Shown here one piece after another: positions 57,507 to 64,000 of a stretch of DNA of 64,000 nt. How positions within the stretch are numbered: the stretch's first letter is position 1; each line of letters begins with the position of its first letter. The stretch is taken from contig JABMLP010000010.1 in the NCBI GenBank assembly GCA_013176395.1, positions 496,001-560,000 on the forward strand, written 5' to 3'. A program made the translations under genes and the position numbers. The notes below the pieces were generated by a model that searched no databases, had not been told where the DNA came from, and was given only the letters and a program-made list of their open reading frames with translations. The DNA comes from Venturia oleaginea (taxonomy: Eukaryota; Ascomycota; Dothideomycetes; Venturiales; Venturiaceae).

Positions 57507-59847
57507 GTCTGCTTCTACTGGGGTGAATGAAAAAGATGATTCGATGATAGGTGGATGCTGGTCTTGACGATACCCTTCCTTTGCCGCTTACGCCCAAAAC
57601 AATCATCATTCCCATAAGCGTTCTCTTTTATGGCGTTCGAGACAGATATTTGAGGGACTTCGGGGATTAGATGCCAGGCTGTATTTACGATTATCCTTCA
57701 AAGACAATCCCTGCGATAAAATGTCAACTGTGTTTCACCGGTGTTTGCCAACATCACTTGGCCGTGATTCTCCATTTTAGTTCTCCTGCGGAGTGAAGCC
57801 CCCACGGTGGCATGCACAAAAGCTTGATCTAACGCATGCTGGCCGCCACAGCCAAGGTATAAGGAAGTTGTTTACCCAGCCGCCGTAGATCTCCCGGCTA
57901 GTCTCGATCAACGCCCCAGAGACGTGTAAGGTCTGAGCTGGCTGTGGATCTGTCTAATGCATAGCGCATTCCATCATCACAACACTTCCTCAGCGTCCGC
58001 GTCGGAGCAAGCAAGCAAGCCAATCCACCTGCAGGATCTGATGCTAAGAAGAGAATACTCCGAAGCCCAATCTTTAATCCAGGTCTGGTCTATGTAAAGT
58101 GGGACAGCAGTCAGGGGTGCCTGCGTGTGGTCTGCAGCATACCCATCAGCTGGAGTCTTCTCCAAACGTGCAGTTACGTGGTCTCTTCCTTGCAGTAGAA
58201 AACGTGATGGCGGGAGGCACACCGAGATATCAAGATAGATGAGGTTAATCGAGAGACTAAGAGCTGAGATAAGAGGTTGTAAGCGATAGGGATTTGATGG
58301 TGATTAGCAATACAGTAACCGTGCCGGTGTCTCGATGAACATGATAAGGGGACGAAGATGAGATGGGATAGGATGATGGAAAAGCAAAAATATCATACCC
58401 AATCGGAGTGGTTCCCCCAATTTTAGCGGTGAATCGTCCTCTCCATCGATTTCCAACCTCCCTCTTCTTCTCATCACCCTCCACCACAACCCCTTACTTT
58501 ATTGCAAAGACAGCATTCGGAAATTAAGCACGTCACCGCTTCGTGCCAGCCTCCAACAAGATGCCATCGCCAGCCAGCCCGCAGCAACAAGATTCACGAA
58601 ACAAAACCGAGGGCAGAATGAATTGCATTTACCTGCCAAGACGTCGCAGTTCCAGCTCCATCACGGACGCTGACCATCTCGTTGCCTGAGTTGTCTCTTG
58701 GCTATAACGATCTTCCCACGAGCGTCATCAAGAATTGTCCATCTGGTCCGGACTCTGGAACGTTGCCAATGCCCGGTGCCTGGGCGATTAGTTTCCAACA
58801 TCTCGGGCGCCGACTCCCACGCTCGGTCAGACGTCGATGATAAATACATATGGCGATCGAACTTTCTGGCTGTGAAGTCCGGCTTGACGACAGGCAATTT
58901 GGTTTAGTCTTCCTCGATTATCTGTTAAGATCAACATGGCATACTTTGTCTCGATGTTCAAAGAACAGAAGAGATCGAATGAGTTGGACCTCTTGGACAA
59001 CACATACAAGACTACCAGTCAAAGTTACTAATAAGACACCAGCCCGCTACGTGCTACAAGTCTTCCGTATAGTGGGGGGTGGGAAAGAGAAATTTACAGC
59101 TTCTTTTCTCGACGATCCATGATAGAGGATGAAAAATCGAGATCAGGGTGCGAAGAGGCAAATCTTGATTCAGCTATAGAGAGGCGGATCCGGTATGTAG
59201 TCGAACCTATGATATTCGCCACGCGCTTCCACACTAGGCTGCAGTTTATCCAAATTCCCAAACTCCATTCCAAGTGGTTTATGAACGACCTCTACACGAT
59301 TTAGCGATTTGAAATTTGAATAATACATCAACAAGTTCCAAGTGCGACTTGTTTCCACGACGGTTCTTCTATTCATCACTGTTACACTGCATCGACCTGC
59401 TTAACCACCCAACATCTGGCCCCAGACGCCTTGACATTTGTCGTATTTCAGCTCGACACCCGATTCGTGCTTGTTTTTTGCTATTATCATCATTACCGTT
59501 GATGATTTTTTCACATGAAAGCAAGCTTGGGACTTCGGAAAAAGACACAGTACTCGGGATGTGAGAGTTCTTCTAGATGAAACCTTGCTATCCCGATTGA
59601 CACCACGATGTCATCGCCCAGCGAGAGAAAAGCAGCGATATAAGTGTCATAATCCTATCAGATTACATAACCTGTCGTTCCTAATAGGACGAGTATTTGG
59701 TTAAAGCAGGCCCTGTCGCCTTTCAAGCTTCCATTTACAGTCAGAGCATGTTTGTAATTGAGCTGAGGCTTAATTCAGGGTACTATGCAGCAAAATCGGT
59801 CGAGTGCGAGCAGGAATGACAGATTCGTTATATCGGACGAAGAGATA
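57507..59847. other. 2.3-kb gene-free tract
   Basis: Only short frames. A plus-strand 42-codon ATG frame at 58561-58689 (MPSPASPQQQDSRNKTEG start) and a minus-strand frame, 58897-58661, overlap without motifs. Confidence 0.45.
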
Positions 59848-60935
59848 ACGTAGTTTATAGGCAAGTGGCCCGCATATGCATGTGGCCCGCCCCACCAAGT
59901 ATACATACTTAAAACGGCAACTTTTTCAACAACAAAGCTATCTTTGATAATAATATACATTTTAAGCAGTTCTATGACGCTCTGGGCACGTCCTAGCATT
60001 ATGTTCAAGTGATTGGCATACGCTACACTTTGGTGGTGCTCGTTGCCGTACCTCGCCTCGGTCCCTAGCCTCTACCTTAGTACGGCTAATTACTTCTCTC
60101 TCAATAAGAGATTGAGCCTCAGCCTCTGTAAGAATACCTCCCTTTGCTATATAAACCGCCGCTTTTCTCTCTTCCGTTTTTGACGCTGGTTCTCGCTTCA
60201 CAGCCTTTCATTTTCGTGCGTAAGGAGGACAGCGCTGTGTATCGCCATTTGGCAACCTTTTACAAGCTGGTTTAAGGCCTGATCCGTCGGAGAGGGAGGG
60301 CTCTGCGTACGGCGCTTAAGGTATTGCTTTAGGAGTGTTGTTTGGTGCTGTAATTGAGTGATATTGTGCGGTGTTTCTGAGATCCAGGCTGGTCCCTGCG
60401 GGAGTAGCTGGGGCGACGGCGTATGGAATTGAGCGTGTAAGAGCGATAGTACTCGATCTGGGTTGTAAGGAACGAGGCCTGTAGCTGCAAAACCGCTTCG
60501 TAGGTTGTTTTCGTGAAGTGCCTCAGCGCGTGCTTGCTGGTATAGGGGTTGCTTGTCGATATGGTTTACGCCTAGGCTCATTTTCTGCTCGACGAGGCGG
60601 CCATAGGATCGCTTGAGGACTGAAAAGCAGCCGACATCGAGTGGCTGGAGTAGATGCGACGAATGAGGTGGCATACAGAGTACAATAATTGAGTGTTCCG
60701 AGCAGTATCGGTCAAACTCAGGAGCAACGTGACTACCGTGGCCATCAAGTATCAGGAGCCTGTAGCGACCAATTGTACGATCTTTCGTATATTTATCAAA
60801 TACGTGCTCAAGCCACCATAGGCCTATCTCGTTTGTAGCCCAGCCGTTTTCGCTCACGCCAATTGCCCAGTCTGGTGGTAGAAGCCCGTTTTCGTACCAA
60901 GCTGCTTGGTGCATTACCGCCTCGAAGAATATAAA
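59848..60935 (-). mobile_element. Truncated Fot1/pogo element with dead transposase
   Basis: The transposase 3' two-thirds on the minus strand. The frame from about 60935 to 60198 has the second and third catalytic acids in LLILDGHGSHVAPEF and LLQPLDVGCFSVLKRSYG, after SENGWATNEIGLWWLEHVF; the first Asp and all DNA-binding domains are gone. It stops at TGA (ENERL*SENQRQKRKR; CGA to TGA is likely). After a further frameshift, IAKGGILTEAEAQSLIE leads to a CCHC knuckle CSVCQSLEHNARTC and the end near 59962. The outer end is TA (59846-59847) then ACGTAGTTTATAGGC, with two GTGGCCCGC repeats in the terminal region. The break point on the right lies about 130 bp before the UBA4 start. Confidence 0.85.
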
Positions 60936-61063
60936 ATTCATGAAGACGAAGGCCAACGATTCACATATATGAAATCTTGAATCCTGTGATCTCACATCAA
61001 CCAGACAAAAAATAATGAGGCCCCTGCCCCGCAAGCCTTCTTCTGCGCAACCACACACTTACG

Positions 61064-62751
61064 ATGACCGACCACCAAGCACGAATACAATCTCTAGAAG
61101 ACCAAATATCCAAGCTCGAATCCCAACTGAACCTTCTCCGCAGCGACCTCGCCTCCGCCCGTATAAGCAGTAACAATGCCGCTGCCTCAACCCCCTCAGA
61201 CCGTGCCATGTCAGACACAGCACAATCAGTGCATTCGCAGAACGAACTGGTGAATACGGCTGTGGACGGAGGTTTCCCAGACGAATGGAGAAGAGATGTC
61301 CTCGCCGCGTTACGCCAGCCCACTGAAGAGCCTCCGAATCAATGGCCCCTTACACATGAAGAATATAAGAGATACGGAAGGCAGTTGATCATGCCTGAGA
61401 TTGGGCTACAGGGACAATTGAGACTCAAGGCGGCTAAGGTGTTGATCGTTGGGTGTGGGGGGCTGGGTTGTCCGGCTGCTATGTATCTCGCTGGAGCAGG
61501 AGTTGGTACCATTGGGTTGGTGGATGGAGATACGGTTGAGGAGAGTAATTTGCATAGGCAGGTGCTGCATAATGAGCGAAGGATCGGATGGGCGAAAGTG
61601 GACAGCGCTATGCAAGGCTTGAAGGCGTATGTACAAATTCTTCTCTATAACGCAATACTTCTTTTTATGGGAACGGGACTACAGCTGATCAGACTGAGGA
61701 CAGGCTGAATTCTGCTGTTACTACCGTTCCATTTAAGACTCGTCTGGAGCCGCAGAATGCTCTGCATATATTCGCCTCGTACGACGTCGTGCTTGACTGC
61801 ACTGATACACCAGCTTCACGATATCTCATTTCAGATACTTGTGTCTTGCTCGGCAAACCGCTCGTTTCTGCTTCGGCACTACGCACAGAGGGTCAGCTCA
61901 TGGTCCTCAATTATCCTTCTCGACCGGCTGGCGACCCAGGAGGAGGACCATGCTACCGCTGTGTCTTTCCAAAACCACCTCCACCAGAAACCGTGACCAG
62001 CTGCGGCGATGGTGGGATTCTCGGGCCCGTAGTAGGCATCATGGGCCTTCTCCAGTCGCTAGAAGCCATCAAAGCCATCACCGCTGGAGCAACAACGGGC
62101 GACATAAACAATACCACCATCTCGACCTCCTCCGCCGAAAGTTCCCTCTTCGCACCCTCTCTCCTCCTATTCTCCGCCTACAGCTCCCCCCAATTCCGAA
62201 GTATCAAACTGCGCACCCGAAAAGCGAATTGTGCCGCCTGCTCACCACAAGCGACAATCACACCCGAAGCATTAACATCAGGTTCAATGGACTACATCCA
62301 ATTCTGCGGCCTCACAACCCCCCTCAACATCCTCACCCCAGAAGAAAGAATATCAGCCCCCGCCTACGCCGAAACGCGAAAAATAACAAGCATAACAGGA
62401 AAACAACACCAAGTCATCGACGTGCGCGAAAAAGTCCAATACGATCTTTGCCACCTTTTCGGCAGCGTCAACATCCCCTTTTCACAACTCAGTCGATTAC
62501 CCAGTTCGTGGGAAGCGATTATGAAGGATGAGGAGGCGAAGAAGGTGTTGAGATTGCTTAAGGCTAGTTTTCCGAGGTTTGAGGGGGATCCGGTTTATGT
62601 TGTTTGTCGGTTGGGGAATGATAGTCAGGTTGCGGTTAAGAAGTTGAAGGATTTGGGGTTGGGGAATGGGGGGGAGACGTGGGTTGGTGATATTCGGGGG
62701 GGACTGAGGGCTTGGAGGGAGGAGGTTGATGGGAGTTTCCCTGAGTATTAG
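61064..62751 (+). CDS. UBA4: Uba4/MOCS3, E1-like adenylyltransferase-sulfurtransferase
   Basis: Two exons, 61064-61626 and 61704-62751, give 536 residues. A short coiled coil ([20 protein letters not shown]) precedes the E1 fold, with the ATP site [14 protein letters not shown] (about 128) and [13 protein letters not shown]. The zinc is held by CYRC and CAAC. The E1 catalytic Cys is in [12 protein letters not shown] (about 285). The C-terminal rhodanese domain has [22 protein letters not shown] and the persulfide Cys in [10 protein letters not shown] (about 488). It activates Urm1 and transfers sulfur for tRNA wobble thiolation, and supplies the molybdopterin pathway. All catalytic residues are present. 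The gene is head-to-head with the truncated pogo element. Confidence 0.97.
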
Positions 62752-63157
62752 GGGTTTGATGGCCTGAGGTTACGCTGTTGATTGGTTTAGATTGGGCGGA
62801 GAGGAATGTTGGTTTTATCCTGTTGCTTGAGAGATGAATGGGACGGGACGGCTGGGATTGATGGATGGGAAATTTGGAATCGGATTCGGATGGGATAGCG
62901 GTGCCCTTTCTTTCCGAGTGCCGCCGCCGTTTACTCACGGGGAGGTAAGCGTCGAGACTCGATAAGGCAGCAAGCCACTGCAGCTTCCCCTCACTCACAA
63001 GACCGTACAAAAAAGAAAGAGACCCGCCAGTGTTTCAAAAGATACTCTCAACTATCTCAAGCCCGATCTTAACAAGATCTTTCGAATCCCAAAAACAAAG
63101 ATCAAATCAAGAAATAGTCTTACAATACTCTCACCTACTGGTTTCTTCCATCTCCTT
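62752..63157. other. UBA4 3' region
   Basis: No gene; G-rich then A-rich sequence. Confidence 0.5.
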
Positions 63158-64000
63158 TACAGACACCTATAGAGTGTGGACCCCAGATATGACCCACGAA
63201 AATCAAACCTCGACATGTGAGAACACTGCACGCCGCCCACGTGCCACTGGCGTTTTAATAAAACTATCTAATAAATCCTCAGAATCCTCATCTTGCTCCT
63301 CCGAACTAGTCTCAACTATAATAACTTTGCGTTGGCGCCCCCGTGGCTTTTTTGCTTCAACGCGCGCCTCCTCCTCGCGGGCTATACGCAACACTTCCGT
63401 AGTCGAATAGACCGCAACACCCTCTAATCGAACTCTTTTACCCTTTCTAGCCTTCTTCCGCTTCCGCAAAAGTTCTGATTGCTCAGCTATTTGTTTAGCT
63501 TGAATTGCAATGGTTGCATTTTGAGTTTCGCATAGGCGTGTCATACGCTCTGCATAGCGCCGTACCGGCGAAACAACGGCATGGCACTCGCGCAACGACT
63601 CTATGAACTTTTTATTTGATTTTGATAGTTCATCTACTTCTGGAGGAGAGCTCTATAGTAAAGAAAGATCGAGAGTAGTTATTGCGCGTGGTGTAATTGG
63701 TTGTGGAGCCGGTATAGGTGAGTCTTTCGGAAGCCCTCTGAGTACTCGCATAGGAAGCGCAGGCCATAAGCCGGTGCCACGCCATCCACTAAGGATATTT
63801 TCCTTGCTCATAGCCCTTTCGCGTGCACGAGAGAGTAATCCAGTCCATTCTGAGCGTGGGATGCGCTGTGAACTGAGCCGGGAGATCGCATGCGTTTCGA
63901 TAGTATGGGCCCGTTTAAACGCCGCAAACACGCCTACATCAAGCGGTTGTAGTTTATGTGAGCAGTGAGGAGGCATAATTAGGAGATCAATATTATGCTC
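63158..64000 (-). mobile_element. Third pogo/Tc1-type transposase remnant, running off the window
   Basis: From the right edge on the minus strand one frame reads NIDLLIMPPHCSHKLQPLDVG (third catalytic Asp region) then VFAAFKRAHTIETHAISRL and GWRGTGLWPALPMRVL. A TAG at 63653-63655 interrupts it (LDLSLL*SSPPEVDELSKSN; CAG to TAG fits), and the same frame continues to 63203 with KKARKGKRVRLEGVAVYS and an acidic ETSSEEQDEDSEDLLDSF. No zinc knuckle. It differs from the two other elements, so it is a separate family. A TA followed by CAGACACC at 63158 may be its end, but the other end is outside the window. Confidence 0.8.

Noticed and set aside
1..64000. Secondary-metabolite cluster, CRISPR, rDNA or telomere
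   Set aside because: No backbone synthase, no spaced repeats, no rRNA-like blocks and no TTAGGG arrays were seen.

Overview
The window is a filamentous ascomycete chromosome segment. The evidence is short introns (about 45-70 bp) with GT...AG ends and CTAAC-like branch points, long gene-poor spacers, a Zn(II)2Cys6 regulator, an Mdm12/Uba4/Med21/Rrn7 housekeeping set, and Fot1/pogo transposons carrying nonsense codons of the C-to-T kind that repeat-induced mutation leaves. The protein style suggests Leotiomycetes, but this is a guess and not shown by the sequence. Spliced coordinates were worked out by hand and close in frame.

Layout. 0-7 kb is decayed: the 3' end of a regulator-like gene, a frameshifted coiled-coil relic, a membrane-protein fragment, and a Fot1/pogo element (3697-5545, 42-bp inverted repeats, TA duplication) sitting in the 3' end of a dead protein-kinase gene. 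7-21 kb is solid housekeeping: VPS52 and eIF5A (divergent), RRN7, an NAD(P)-dependent epimerase-like SDR, a Zn2Cys6 regulator, and EMW1/TTC27. 21-33 kb is mixed: a broken His/Gly/Tyr-rich protein gene, a previously unpredicted small secreted cysteine-rich peptide with a Kex2 site (22831-23210, minus), a broken Ser-rich gene, a ferric reductase, an alpha/beta-hydrolase relic, a small conserved-looking protein and a three-unit 155-157 bp tandem repeat. 33-41.4 kb is dense: a patatin phospholipase ending in a C2H2 finger, RRG7, MED21, TMS1/SERINC and an alpha/beta hydrolase. 42.9-44.5 kb is an MDR alcohol dehydrogenase with a late frameshift. 44.5-61 kb is gene-poor and holds MDM12, a 53-residue Cys/His mini-protein, a 106-residue small protein and relics. 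61-64 kb has UBA4 between two dead pogo-type transposases.

Functional picture. The intact genes serve ordinary cell biology: tRNA thiolation (UBA4), translation (eIF5A), RNA polymerase I and II transcription (RRN7, MED21), membrane traffic and lipid contact sites (VPS52, TMS1, MDM12), and mitochondrial function (RRG7). Layered on this is accessory material: a ferric reductase, a patatin-zinc finger protein, a secreted cysteine-rich peptide, and many genes each broken by one or two lesions. I found no tRNA, rRNA or CRISPR array and no clear metabolite cluster. The most novel items are the cysteine-rich propeptide, the patatin with a C2H2 tail, the CGH...CxxC mini-protein and the nested decay around the first transposon.
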